A DNA stretch of 64,000 bases, from positions 372,001-436,000 of the forward strand of contig JADLSH010000305.1 of NCBI GenBank assembly GCA_016169945.1. Reading direction: 5' to 3'. Positions 23,300 to 36,100 of this stretch are shown piece after piece. The first letter of the stretch is position 1. Each line of letters begins with the position of its first letter. The stretch is from Trachythela sp. YZ-2020 (lineage: Eukaryota; Cnidaria; Anthozoa; Malacalcyonacea; Clavulariidae). The notes under the pieces were generated by a model. That model saw nothing but the letters and a program-made list of their open reading frames with translations, was not told the origin of the DNA and searched no databases. The translations under genes and the position numbers were made by a program.

Positions 23300-24694
23300 A
23301 GAATGAGCACGGAAATCTGCATTAGTGAAACCCCAGTCGCAAAGATGAAAGGATCAGCACATACCATGCACATACCAACCACTAAACCATCAACGCCCAC
23401 ACTTATACATACTGTTGCCAAAACTCAAAGCCAAAGGCAAGTCAGATTAAAGTTGTAATTGTGTGTATACATCATTTTGCAGGCTAAAGGAGTTAAGGCT
23501 AAAGGAGTTAAGCTAGTAGATCGAAAGATGAATTTCGTTCATGGTGAATATATTATAGGAGCGATACTGATGACTGATCGAGAATGTTCACATTGTCATT
23601 GTCTGATTTGATGATTGTTTATGCATTTGCCATTTGGAGTTGAACAGGAATAAATTATCACAGGAATAATATTCAGTCACAACCATCCATATGGAAAAAT
23701 TTGAAACAATATTTTGAACATAAAAAACGGAACTGAAAACCAACTTAAAAACGTATATGAATTGTAATGTATGAGTCATCTAGATTGCGTGTTATAAATA
23801 TGACTAGTATATATTGTTCATGCCTTTGTATCAATTCACAATTGTCTTCGTCGCGCTTAAATGCTTGGGTCGCACAAATAAGGAACTATAGCTTATAGCT
23901 CATGCATATTTTTCAAACTCGAAACCGCAAAACCCCATAAGCGCGAAAAGCACAATGGACCAGGACGTCTGTATGTAGAATGGGGGGATGCAGTTCTGTT
24001 TTTGCCAAATGCAGAAGCGTTAAGAACTGAGACATGCACGTAAACACACAACACTTGTGCTCTTCGCGTCCATTGTGAGTCTTGACTTTCAATAGACAAC
24101 GTTAACGATAAGCTGTATATTGTTCATGAATTTGCATAATTATCTTCTACGCGTTTAATCGCAGCAAGAACCCTTGAGTCACACAAATAAGGAAATACTC
24201 TATAGTTCATGCATTTTCTGTTGTTGTCTATACGTCCGAAGAAACAAAAATACCAATAATATATTTTCGTTGCACTCAGTCGATGCGCTTTTACATTGGA
24301 GTGACCAAAAAAGCGAATGAGTTAATAAGCCAATTGTAGTTTTCTGTGTTCATGTGTGCAGAAACCCAGAACCAGCTCAGTGTTTTATAAGGTTATCAAC
24401 TGTATGATACTAGAATAGATTTGAACTGCAAAATATACAAGGGATAAGAAAACATAACGCTGGTATATTATTCTGTCTGAAAATATAACAGCTAGTATTG
24501 CCTATTGGAACACATAATTATGTTCTCTTTCAATGACTCTATGGAATGCCTGCTAGTTTGCGGTATTAGCATATATAGTGGATACATTTCCGGTGGCTGT
24601 GCCAGTCGAAATATCTCGAAAGCAATCAATTACAAAGCATGCAAACTAACAAACAATACGCCGAAGAAAGCAGTTGTCATGGACGAACTGACAC
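23300..24694. other. No gene recognised
   Basis: Two related blocks (23810-23910 and 24115-24215) share TATTGTTCATG, TCTTC..CGCGCTTAA and CACAAATAAGGAA, indicating an old direct duplication of about 305 bp. A small tandem (GGCTAAAGGAGTTAA, 23482-23512) is present. Confidence 0.4.
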
Positions 24695-24773
24695 ATGCCC
24701 TTGGAAGGGACACTTGCTTGTGTTTCGCTCTTTCTTGTATCGTTTGTAGTAGATGACCACAGTGACGATCACA
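24695..24773 (+). CDS. Possible signal-peptide exon (partial)
   Basis: ATG at 24695 opens MPLEGTLACVSLFLVSFVV followed by an acidic DDHSDDH, then a consensus donor (CACA|GTAAGTA) in phase 1. The composition is like a signal peptide with a short acidic propeptide. The overlapping longer frame 24505-24756 has no such features. No downstream exon identified. Weak call. Confidence 0.3.
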
Positions 24774-25430
24774 GTAAGTACTAAGTGTTTAACAAATGCA
24801 TATATTTTATAGGCGAAATAAATAATTTCGAACGCCTGTTATTTCATGTCAGTTGCATGACATCAAGGTCTAGGTTGATACAAGAATTTCAACTTGATAC
24901 TTGGAAGTCCAAACAAATGCAGATTATATCGCAACATAAATTCAATTCTCACAGCATGATGTTTAAAATGTTTTTTGTCAACCAAACCAGTTATCTCCTT
25001 ATAAGGATGTTGAGAGGCTGACGCGCTTAAATCACGAGATGTTTTGGACACAATGAACTTTAGGACAAATTGAGGTGTTGTCAAGACCAATAAATCACCA
25101 TTCGTCAAGCCCCCCCCCAGTCCCCCCTTGTGCCCCCCCCCCCCTTCACGAATCGATGTTTTGCCTCCCCAGGAAAAGTCCCTTTTTCTTAAATTAAATA
25201 CAAAGAAACAAGCAAGGTAGTGAGATAAACAAACGAACAGTAAGTTTAACGGTGTTGTCACTGTTGCAGGGGTTCTCCATTTAACTGATTTGAGGTTAAT
25301 TAAAGGTGTTTCAAATGTTGTTCCCAGTATATGCTATGGTAAAATATAGCAGTAAAAATATTTTGTCCACGAAGGTCCCTTATATAGGAAAGTGCCCCCC
25401 ACGAGAAAATTCTTAAAAAAGGCCCTGAGT
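24774..25430. other. No gene recognised
   Basis: Contains C-rich runs around 25108-25145. The 132-codon minus frame (24863-25261) has a Gly-rich stretch produced by these runs and is not considered coding. Confidence 0.35.
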
Positions 25431-26252
25431 CGTATGTGACGAAAAACTACAAATAAACAATATAATAAAGTGAATGAATTCAGAAATGAGAGCAAAAACA
25501 ACAACAAAAATTGTATTCATAGTGACAAAACATTTAGCCCAACGTTGAAATATATGATACAAGTTGAGCAATTTATAGAAGACCTCAATGATATAATCGA
25601 AAGAATAATCAAATGCAAACCACTCATGGGGAATATTGTTCAAAAGAGAGGCCCCATTATAATTGAAGCACCTCTTACCGAATTCTTTCTTTGGCATAGG
25701 AAGTGCTAAATCGGTCTCTCTATTTCTGAGATTATAAGTATTATACTTGTTTCATTATTAGATCGAAAGGCTTCTTTTAGATTGGGTGCGGTGTAGCCAT
25801 TAAGAATTCAGTTACACATAAAAATAGATTTTAAGTAGTTGCGTCTTACTTTTAGGGGTAAATTTTCAGCTTAAATTTTCAAGTACATCAGCAGATCGAA
25901 CGTCGTAGGTTGCCCCAGTAATTACTCTTGCAGCACAATTTTGATATTTTTGCAGCCTGTCTGTGAGGCCAATTCCGCAGTATATGTTAGAGCTGTAAAC
26001 GGGTTGAAAAGTAGTAGAAAATCTTTGTTTTGAAACTGATAATTTTTACGCTGGTTTGCATTTGATTATTCTTTCGATTATATCATTGACGTCTTCTATA
26101 AATTGCTCAACTTGTATCATATATTTCAACGTTGAGCTAAATGTTTTGTCACTATGAATACAATTTTTGTTCTTGTTTTTGCTCTCATTTCTGAATTCAT
26201 TCACTTTATTATATTGTTTATTTGTAGTTTTTTGTCACATACGACTGCTTTC
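25431..26252 (-). mobile_element. Non-LTR retrotransposon remnant with an inverted second tail
   Basis: On the minus strand, 25990-25600 encodes reverse-transcriptase C-terminal motifs: CAARVITGATYDVRSADVLE, then FNYNGASLLNNIP. Sequence 25431-25625, downstream of this frame, is repeated in reverse orientation at 26050-26252 (for example ATACAAGTTGAGCAATTTAT versus its complement). Both tails are present, so the locus is an inverted duplication and not a simple 5' inversion. Confidence 0.7.
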
Positions 26253-26677
26253 AACTACAATTTTAGGCTAGCGTTTAGTATATTAAGAAAGTTTTTCGTG
26301 TAAGTGAGGATATTTTAGCGATTTTTAAAGCTATTTTAGCTTAAAAATTCTGCAACTTTTTTCAGATTTGACGAAATTTAATTGAGAGCGCGGGCTGAAA
26401 TTTAGGCAGGCCGCGGGTGTGCAGTGTGACTGCGGGTTAATATTATTCGGGTCATACCAAATATTAAATTAATCCTATCGCAAATTAAATCCTATCCCTG
26501 ATCCTTGCCCTAATCCAAACCCTAAGCCTCGCCCTGATTCTTGTGACGTTATTCGGGATAATAACATGCGAGTTTATCAGTCGAGTTTGGCATTTTTTTG
26601 AACATACAAGTCATATTTATGGACAAAATCTTTACACTTTGAATAGCAATGAAGAATGCACGTGGTCATATCAGGGC
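26253..26677. other. Degenerate CCCTAA-rich repeat, otherwise nothing
   Basis: 26460-26570 holds interspersed ATCC/CCCTAA/CCCTGA phrases then GTGACGTTATTCGGGATAAT. A related block, inverted, lies in the lyase gene at about 34490-34830. Confidence 0.5.
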
Positions 26678-27022
26678 TCGAAATAACGAACGGACATGCG
26701 GCTGTAACGTTGTCCGGTCAAACATGTTTTTGCTTTACCCATTTTTGGACGGACAAATATTTTACTTAAACTAACCCTTTTAATAATGACGTTCAGATCA
26801 TGCGTTACAATGCATGATGCTTAATTATTAGACAAGTTACATACACACTCAAATCCTTTGACAAAAAAATTAAAACAACGTACAACTCATTGATGAAATT
26901 GAATTTTCTTTTAAAGCGCACAAATTGTTATTTGACCAAACAAAAAGACCGGCATTCAAGGGTTTTGTCCGGTCAATACTCAATTCTGACCGGACAATGT
27001 CCGTTGACCGGCCGTTATTTCG
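26678..27022. mobile_element. MITE with TCGAAATAACG ends
   Basis: TCGAAATAACGAACGGACA at the left is mirrored by TGTCCGTTGACCGGCCGTTA then TTTCGA at the right. Sub-terminal TTGTCCGGTCAA repeats are inverted. Non-coding. Confidence 0.7.
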
Positions 27023-27919
27023 ATATTAACAGAGTTTACCTCGTTCAATTTCTTCCTTCATGAAAATCATATGCTCTCAATAATTAATTATTTTAAAATA
27101 ATAAGTAATTAATGCCCTAGTTACGTTAAGAATTACGAGGTTTATAGGTTCTCTGAAATTTTGTCTCATTTCGGAACTGGGATTTTGAGCCATAATATCA
27201 TTACGTCATTGAAAGCTATCCAGTGCAGTCGAATGATGTACATGTGGGTTGAGGGTCATTTCCCGTAGAAAATTTTTGCAGTTTTTATTGCCTTAGACTA
27301 CGTACTTTTTCTGCGTTTTTGAGAATCATTTTTGGATAAATAACACCTAAATTGACTGAATTTTTAAATGTTATTTGAATATTTTCAAATGTTGGACCAA
27401 ATCTTAAATTTCCTTAGAAATTCCTTAAAAATTTCATTTCCTTAAAAAGGTAAAAAAGCCCAAAATTTCCTCAGTTTAAGGAAATTTCCTTAAATGTGAA
27501 CAGAAGGAAACGAGCCTGCGCTACAGCACACTTGGCCATGCACAAATTGGTTTAAAATAGTCATTGCGTTTCCTGCTCAAACAATGCTTGTGTAATTTGA
27601 TATTTTCAGCAATCGTTGCCGAAAGTTCAAACATTTCAACTTTCCACAACGATTGCCGAACGCATCGGGTTACAATTGCGTTGCCGCGCCAGATATGAGA
27701 CACGTGCAATTTTATCACTCGCGCCGGCAACGCAATGAAATTTGACCCGTGCGTTGCCCGCGCGAGAAACAAATCGCACGTGTCACTCGACGTTAAACAT
27801 TCCGCAAACTTCCTGCGGAAAATCAGTGACGTCACAAATAGCTGTCTGGCTCGCACCGCGACTTGTCAAACATACATTACTCGTTTGTCAGAGGAAAGGA
27901 AACACCTTATTTTACAGAT
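27023..27919 (+). promoter_or_regulatory. Upstream region of the coactosin-like gene
   Basis: The last 300 bp are richer in CpG than the surroundings (27655-27860) and include CACGTG-type and GCGCGAG motifs, as expected of a housekeeping promoter. A hairpin with arms AGCAATCGTTGCCGAAAGTT lies at 27608-27656. No TATA box is obvious. Confidence 0.45.
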
Positions 27920-30574
27920 ATGGCTAGCAACATCGATGCGGACGCCGTTCACAAAGCTTACGAAGACGTAAGAGACGATTCCTCTCCGACAAACTGGTAA
28001 GTAAAACCTGAAAACGTTCACATAAAACGCGACAGACTTCAGACTGAATTGTCGAGACGCGTACAGTAGCAAATTAACCGGCGTTTTTATGCATACGAGT
28101 GCCTGTTTATGTAAACGTGTGTTTGGGGCTGGGGATTTAATTACTAAGTGTCGTCCAGCTTGGCTAAACTGTCAAGAAGGCTGTTGTTGTTGTTATTTTG
28201 GTGTTTAGGATCACGCAAGGCTCATATAGTGTTCGGTATTTTATTGCAAAATGCTGTCAGAAACGGAAATGTGTGCATAGATTGGGAGGGGTTAAATATC
28301 TTGTTTAATATTTATGTTTATTTTATACAACAGGGCTGTTTTCAAATATGACGGGAAAATGATCGTCTATACGGGCGATTCTGGTGAAAATTACGATGAT
28401 TTTCTAAGCATGTGTGAAGGTATTTTGTCTAACTCGTTTATTATGTACGGATGTATTAAAAGCACGGATTTCCCCCTATTATAAAATCGAATTTAATTGG
28501 ACACCCGAAAGTAAACAATATTTCCCCCTGTGTTCTGTAGAGGATAATCGATTGTACGCGTACATTCGGATCGAAACAGGCGACGAGATGAGCAGACGAG
28601 CGAAATTCGTTCTAATAACGTGGGTAGGACCCGGAGTTTCACCCTTGAAGAAAGCCAAAGTCAGCACAGACAAAGCATTTGTCAAACAAGCATGTCCGGT
28701 AAGACAAATAATACACTACGCGTGAAATTCACGCCCATATATGTAGATATACTTCGACCTTAAATAAATATTCCATTTAGCCGCTTTAGCGTGTTTGTAA
28801 TGCCCACAACGTGTCCAGTGTTGTTTTTGACAAAGCGCTAAACTGTGATGGATGATATTTTACTAGTATTTCTCTAGGGTTTGCAAAAAGAGACTGAAAA
28901 ACGCCTACCAAATAGAGTTGCTAAGCCATTATTACTGATTTGCATGTTTTCAATGCATTTATAGTAATTGTAAACCATTATCCATATAAAGTCATGTTAA
29001 TGCAGGTTAATTGTCATAATATTTATTATCATGCATAACAGACACAATAACCTGTCCAATACGGCAATAACATAAACATATACTATGTCTTAACCAAACA
29101 GGGAGACATTGAGACAATAATCTACAAAATAATTTCGTTAGGGGCTGTTTATATAGGACAAGCCAGTCAGGGTACCCGTGTGTTTATATTCTATAACTCA
29201 GCCTGGGTGCTTTGTTTTGGCCAGCCTGCCTGAAAAGTGTCCTGTAAACACAGGTGAATTGGTGAAATTCATCTTGGAAAAGCGAGCTGATTTCCATTCA
29301 GTGCATCTTGGAAAAGCGAGCTGATTTCCATTTTCTTAAAAGAAAACGATCGCAAAAGGTCGATCGCGCTACATTTTGCACTGAATGGAAATCAGCCTTT
29401 AGGCTGGCTACCCCTGGCTGCCTTGCCTCCATATAGATAGCCCCTAACTGTGTCATTTTAGAAGCTCAAAAGACTAATAAGAGGCAGAGTCTTGTCAAAG
29501 GCTATTCTCATTGACTATAAAGCACACTAGTAAGATAATTTTAAGTGACTTTAACTTGAGTTAACTTGAGACAGGCTTTATTTTAACCTGAGTGTCAGGT
29601 TCTATTTTAAATAAAGCCTGACACAAACCTGGCTGCTTTCCTCCCCCAAGTAAAATATATATTTACTATCCAATCAAAATGTTCCATGCAGGGAAATGCC
29701 AATTTCATATAATAATAACAACAACAAATTCTAGTTACAACTACTAAATAGTATCGTGAAATACAATGGCGGAAATTCACTTTCCCGGTGGGGGGGCAAA
29801 GCGTCCTAAATTTCCGACAAACCCTTCAACCATTTACCCTCAAAATAGGCTGTTTTTGCCCTCCTTGGGTAAAAATTTCAGACAAATTGTTCGGAAATCA
29901 CGAATTTCGGAAAATGTAAAAATACCAGTAGTGGGCCAGCTAGTGACCTGTGGGAGAGCCAGAAAGAGACTTGTCAACATTGGACATGAAAGAAAGCTAA
30001 CTTTTATTCTGTCCAAAACTACTTAATATATAGATCGTTTTATTCTGTTGTATTCAGGTTTGTTTAGAAGTAATCTTGTTCAGAAGTAATCTTGTCAGTT
30101 TTATATTCTGTTCAGAAGTATTTTTGTTTATCAGTTTTAAACAGAAGTATGTGTTATTAGAAATAAAATTGTGTTGGCTTACTTCCGGGGCCAATTTTGA
30201 CAAGTCAAGCATCAATGAAATAAGCAGCCAACCCCCATGGTCCTTGAAAATGCTGGAAAGTCCTTGAAATTTCATCCATCTGTATTGATGACAATCAAAA
30301 CATTTAAATAACAATTAATTTTTAGTAAAATATAGGGAATGAGTAAAATTCAGTCAAAAGTCTTTGAATTTACTGGAAGAAATTTTTGAAAGTCTCGGAA
30401 AAGTCCTGAAAGGTGGGAACCCTGTACTTTTAAATCCAATTTCGATATTTCGATTTTGTTTTCTAGAATTTCGCACTAGAATTGCTTGCTGACGAGAAAG
30501 CTGAAATTAGTAAAGAAAAAGTTGTGGAAGCAGTAACGAGAGCCGGAGGAGCGAACTATGGAACTGGAAAATAA
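27920..30574 (+). CDS. Coactosin-like protein (ADF-homology family), four coding exons
   Basis: Exons are 27920-27996, 28334-28419, 28541-28698 and 30467-30574, with GT/AG borders and phases 2, 1 and 0. The joined frame is 142 codons plus stop, the same length as vertebrate COTL1. It begins MASNIDADAVHKAYEDVRDD; exon 2 supplies AVFKYDGKMIVYTGDSGENY; exon 3 holds the actin-binding core RRAKFVLITWVGPGVSPLKK; exon 4 ends AVTRAGGANYGTGK. Coactosin binds F-actin and, in vertebrates, 5-lipoxygenase, and acts in the cytosol; the Lys of PLKKAKVSTDK corresponds to the region implicated in F-actin binding. There is no signal peptide. The 1.77-kb third intron is filled with repeats. No damage is seen, so the gene is probably functional. 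Confidence 0.95.
28699..30466. repeat. Repeat-filled intron 3 of the coactosin-like gene
   Basis: Holds a direct duplication of CATCTTGGAAAAGCGAGCTG (29270 and 29306) whose partner GAAATCAGCC lies inverted at 29388, a small inverted pair around CTTTATTTTAACCTGA / AAATAAAGCCTG (29575-29630), and a G-rich MITE fragment starting AATGGCGGAAATTCAC at 29764. No coding signal. Confidence 0.5.
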
Positions 30575-31470
30575 ATTCGCTCTCCTAAACAAATTATGAA
30601 TTAATAAACTGACAAACCTTCAATTTGAACTGGATTTGTATAACTTAGACTTAGTATTTTACCTGTATTAAATGAATTGTCTATAAAAATTTGTCAGCAA
30701 ATATAAAAAAACAACTCTGTTACCTGAACTCTGTAGTACATGATTAACAAATGGCCTGTTTGATTGATCGAAAAATATTTTCGTTTGATCAAAATGATCA
30801 CTGACGACTTCTCAGGTAATTCAAATGCCTGGGCCAAATTTTTCCTCGAGCCAGGGTAGCCCGTGCGGTCAGGTCGCAATTTTAGCGACATATTTGGCGT
30901 CTTGAAATGTGTGGCTAACATGCCACGCAGGAGAGATGATTATTTGTAAACGAAGCAAAAATACATCATTTTTCTATATTTTGTCTCAAACTATTATCTC
31001 ATGTGATCAGATGTTAGGAGTCTCTTCTTGGATGAAAATTGAAATAATGAGCCTTGCGATTTTGTATTGTCTAATGTCACGCTGCGTTTGACTATATATA
31101 TATAGTCCATAATTAATCTAATGCTTGACCACATTGCTAATATTCCAAATACAAATGTTAGTTTGAATTTTTGGAAAAATATATGGCCATGGAGATTGAA
31201 CTGTAGTTTTACATATAAATATGCATATGTCTGCGTCGCGTATATATTATCAGTATTCATTAAGTTCAATGACTTGCGGCTTCGCATTCTTCATGTCAAA
31301 ATCTATAGCATTAAATCACAACGGTATTATATTAACTAAGTTTTCACATCGAAAATCACCCCCAACTTGGTATACTCATATTTTGGCCTTGGCTGAAATG
31401 TGACCCAGGCATTAAGCTACTTGAGTTGATCTTTTTCATTGTTTTGATTTGAAGTTTTTTGAAGTGCATT
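30575..31470. other. No gene recognised
   Basis: Contains the left arm (30752-30803, TTTGATTGATCGAAAAATAT) of an inverted pair whose right arm lies at 32268-32322, 1.5 kb apart. Confidence 0.4.
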
Positions 31471-31736
31471 ACTGTCGTTCCAATTGAAGTGTTCCTAAAA
31501 TATTGCATCAATTCATTACCTAGAGTTTATCAATACATTTGCTCAAAAATTGCTCAACTTCCTGTTTACTAGCATACTTGTTCCCAATTGGTCAATCAGT
31601 CACTGAAATGAGACGCCATTGGTCGATTCACACACACACACACAGGAAGTTGATCAATTTTTCAACGAATGAATTGATAAACTCTAGGTAAATGAATTGA
31701 TGCAATATTTTAGGAACACTTCAATTGGAACGACAG
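31471..31736. mobile_element. Hairpin MITE, 266 bp
   Basis: Ends are CTGTCGTTCCAATTGAAGTG and its complement. Arms continue with TTCCTAAAATATTGCATCAA and TAGAGTTTATCAAT. A short CA microsatellite (31630-31643) lies in the centre. Confidence 0.75.
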
Positions 31737-33197
31737 CAAATACCATGTAAAGTCCATTCTGCGCATGCACTATGGGGGTTCCCGCGATGTGTTTTATATT
31801 TTTTTAATGCCCAAATTTCGCGTTGTTTCGACTAAAATTTGACATCTTCTAAATCAGACTCTCGAATCTGTATTTATTTAAAGCATCAGTGATAGCGAAC
31901 CAGAACACATCATAATTTTTTAAATATAGCGTGTTTAAAATGTAAACAAACGGACGTTGCCGGTTTGTTTACATTGGGACTTTACATCACCTTTAACACT
32001 TTTAAGTGGCTTACTTCGCCCACAGTGCTTCGCCTTTCTATTGTTTACTGAAAAGTCTTTAGTTCAGATAAAAGTCATTTATAATTATCATACACGAAAA
32101 CGGACAACTCCAGTCTTTGTTTCGGAAGAACTACTTTTCCAAGATTTTTAAACGTCCAAGGTGCATTGCAATATTTGATAAAATTCAAAACATTGAAATT
32201 CAGAAGACAAAACCTTGATTGACATGTTGACACAAGTGTTAATCAAAACAAAGAAAAAGATCAAGTCATGTGATCATTTTGATCAAACGAAAATATTTTT
32301 CGATCAATCAAACAGCTCTAAGCGTTTTGATTCTCATCTCCTGCTGTCAGTTTCGTGATTTCGGTAATATCCCTTAAAAGTGTCAGCTGGTTCTGGCACA
32401 GGATAAGCGAACTAACTGCAATAAAACAATGACGCCCCTTCCCCTATTTATCTGGGAAAAAATGCACGTGAAATCGGCAATTAAAAATTTCCAACTTTGT
32501 CATGTATAACGACCGTGCATAAAATTTCCAAAGACTGGTGACTCATTTGGTTTTTTTAAATTCCACACCATCTCCACAATCTCCAAATGATTTTCGTAAT
32601 TAGCATGAAATATCTACCTATATCTTTTGTCAGGGCAATAGCGGACAATGCACCCTAATGCTCCCCCTTCATCAATAAGAAAAGTAAAAATAATCAAATA
32701 GATAGGTAGGTAGGCTGGAAAGCAAAGACTGTTATTTCTTATCATTTTTAAATCAGGGAAAACCATTTAATGCATAAACATTCAAAGCGACAAAGCAGAA
32801 AGTATGACGTCTGGTTAATTCAAACTATGTAAACTTCAGCGTCTATTAAACGCGCGAAATGGCGGACAATGGCGAAATATTGAGGGGTGTAAGTTTAGGT
32901 TACCAGTATGGCAGTATATTCGAAGTCAGTTCAGTTCCAAAATCTTTTCCCCCCTAATTTAATGCTAATTTGCTTAATTAACAGAACCTACATGCCTTCA
33001 ATTATTTTTCAGACACTTCAGAAAAATTGTTGGGGCGGTTGCCCCTTTCTCCAATCGCCCCCCCCCCCGAGTGTTCGCCAGTACCTGGCATTCAATACTA
33101 TTTAATGTCAATGCTCTTTAATGTTCACTTATCTCAAGTACTATTAATTTAAACTAAATGTCTTCAATAGCGTTCAAAGGTCAGCTCATTAATGTCC
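31737..33197. other. No gene recognised; 3' flank of the lyase-like gene at the right
   Basis: Includes the right arm of the 1.5-kb inverted pair (32268-32322) and, at 32855-33075, a G/C-run MITE fragment beginning GAAATGGCGGACAATGGCGA. The 64-codon frame at 31957 has no recognisable feature. Confidence 0.4.
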
Positions 33198-36100
33198 TCA
33201 AAACGTAGCTTCGATCGTGACATCAGCTTGTTGATCAAATAGCTTAATATAAGTAATCTTGAGGAAGCCATTATGGTAGTAGGCATTAACTTTAGACTCT
33301 GCCAAAGCATTTGCAGCCGCGTCATCGGTCTCTCCCGTCTTCCTTGCCAGTGCTGACCCACCAACCTTTACGCCTTTCGGCGCCGTTGTTCCCAGCAACG
33401 CCACATAGTAGAACGTCTCGGCTGGTTTATACTTGTCGTGTAAACGTTTCACGCGCACGCGTTGCCCGTTGTGGATGCCCTCGTGGCTGATTTCGGTGAC
33501 ACGATAAATCTGCTTGGTTTCTGCATCACGTGTCTTGCCGTCGTCATCCAAGTACAGTGTGTACATGTTATCCCTCCCGGGGTAAATACAGAATGTTATC
33601 GGGTTTGGTTTCCCCTGGGAGTGCAGTTCTCCGATATACTGTTCCAATTCTCGCATTGGAATAATAGCACCTAAAAATGAGATTAAAGGCCCGGTCAAAC
33701 GAGCATGAGTTGATGAAAGTTAATGAGAATCGCAAGAATTGCATTGAGGATTTTTTTAGTGCGTATACTTTAAATAAACCATAACCATACCCACCTTCTC
33801 GGACATAGATCGCGACGTTTTGCATGTCAGGCTTGTTCCAAGGAGCGTAGAATGAAAACTCGACACCACCGGCTACTGGAGAATCAAGCGGAGCTTCGTT
33901 ATCTTTGAAATTGTACCAGAAGCTTCCCTTTGGAAGATACACAGGACGGTGTGTTTGCCCGGGGTTGACAATCGGACACACGAGGATGTCTCGACCGAGG
34001 AAAAACTGGTCGTCGAGGCGGTTGGCGGTATAACCGTCCACCCACCCCCAAGTGTGGTCGTCGTCGCAGGCAGCATCGTAGTTAAAGACACCTGTAGTAG
34101 ATTGTATCGTTTATATTTATATTGTGTTGAACATTAATAATTTGAATATAAATTCAGACTTTTATAAACTTTACTTCCATTCAAAGATTATACAAGTCTA
34201 CATATATATTTGCAACGTTATTAGAAACGAACCGTTTCTGATTGAACAAAAAGAAATTATAGCCGGCTGTGTCAGGCTAAAGGAACGAGGAACACGTGGA
34301 CAATGGCGAAAATTTCGGTGGGGTGGGGCGGGGGGCAACTGCCTTCACCTTTACGTAAAAACAGACAATTTTTAAATGGAGGTTTGGAAATTTAGAAAGC
34401 TTTGTCGGAAGTCTAGGTGGCTTTGCCCCCCACCTCCACCGGAAAAAGTAGAGTTCCGCCACTGCGCGTGGAAAAACGACGGCCGGAGTGACTTTCCATA
34501 TTATTTCCCGAAATGACGTCACAAGCATTAGGGTTAAGATAAGCATTAAGGTTAAGGTTAAAGTTAGGTTTGGGATTAGGATTAGATTAAAATTGATGTT
34601 GTTAGTATTGGATGAAATTGACCAGAAAAAGACGAGTTTTTTTTTGCTTAACTGGGGTGGTTGCTGGCTATTGATCGCTAAATACGAAGCTGTATGTTTG
34701 AGAATTTGAATTAAATAACTAAAGAAGAATCGATTAGTGACTTTCCATATTAGTATCCCAAAATGTCGACGTCCAAATAGTAGGGTTAGGGAAAGAATTA
34801 GGGCTAGGATTGTATTTAAACTGAGGTTGTTAATATGGAAATTGATCCAAAGAATCTTTACTAAATACCTGGCTGTATTTCGTCCATGAACAGAGGGCGA
34901 CAAATTGGTTTGCCTGTTTGCGTGTTCTCGTACATGGCATCGTAGAAAACCTGGATGAGACGATAACGCAACTCGATGTACTTTCGGCAAATGGTTGGTA
35001 CAGGTTCGCCGTACCTTTAGAAGAGGAAAGATTTTAATGAATTTGACAAATTGTCATCGTCGCTCACCGTCGTTGTCATGATTATGGCGGATTCATCATG
35101 GTCAAGGTTTCCAACTTTCCAGTCCAAGTTTTGAGATCGGTGGGTCATCATTACGGTCATAGTCATGTTTACTGTCATGTTTACTGTCATGTTTACTGTC
35201 ATGTTTACTGTCATGTTTACTGTCATGTTTACTGTCATGCTTACTGTCATTTTTACGGTCATATTTACTGTCATGTTTACTGTCATGTTTACTGTCATGT
35301 TTACTGTCATGTTTACTGTCATATTTACGGTCATGTTTACTGTCATGTTTACTGTCATGTTTACTGTCATGTTTACTGTCATGTTTACTGTCATGTTTAC
35401 TGTCATGCTTACTGTCATTTTTACTGTCATGTTTACTGTCATGTTTACTGTCATGTTTACTGTCATTTTTACTGTCATGTTTACTGTCATTTTTACTGTC
35501 ATGTTTACTGTCATGTTTACTGTCATATTTGCTGTCATGTTTACTGTCATGTTTACTGTCATGTTTACTGTCATGTTTGCTGTCATGTTTACGGTCATAT
35601 TTACTGTCATATTTACTGTCATCAACTGTCATATTTACGGTCATATTTACTGTCATGTTTACTGTCATGTTTACTGTCATGTTTACTGTCATGTTTACTG
35701 TCATGTTTACTGTCATGTTTACTGTCATGTTTACTGTCATGTTTACTGTCATGTTTACTGTCATGTTTACTGTCATGTTTACTGTCATGTTTACTGTCAT
35801 GTTTACTGTCATGTTTACTGTCATGTTTACTGTCATGTTTACTGTCATGTTTACTGTCATGTTTACCCCCATGGTCACTATCACAGCAGATTATATTACG
35901 CAATATATTGTACTTACTTGTACGGCTCTTGATGAGGTTTCGAGTAGTTATCGTAATGATTTCTGAACCAGGGCAAGAAAGCTCCCTGAATGGTCCAACG
36001 TGTTAACAACTCCGGATCGACGATCTGACCCATGTACTCAGCGCAAAATCCTCCAATATCGCAGCCAGATACCGGTTGCCCTGACAACCCAATCGTCAGT

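Noticed and set aside
24505..24756. 83-codon frame with several Cys residues, considered as a small secreted Cys-rich peptide
   Set aside because: No signal peptide and no regular cysteine framework; another frame in the same place looks more like a leader exon.
26460..26570. Interstitial telomere array (CCCTAA phrases)
   Set aside because: Phrases are irregular and interspersed with CCCTGA/ATCC; this is a degenerate dispersed repeat.
34277..34990. 237-codon minus-strand frame
   Set aside because: It spans exon 6 of the lyase-like gene in the wrong frame and repeat-rich intron.
35017..36006. Long open frames of 93-302 codons on both strands with repeating MTVN, CHVY, LLSC or DSKH units
   Set aside because: They are translations of the 12-bp minisatellite in an intron of the lyase-like gene.
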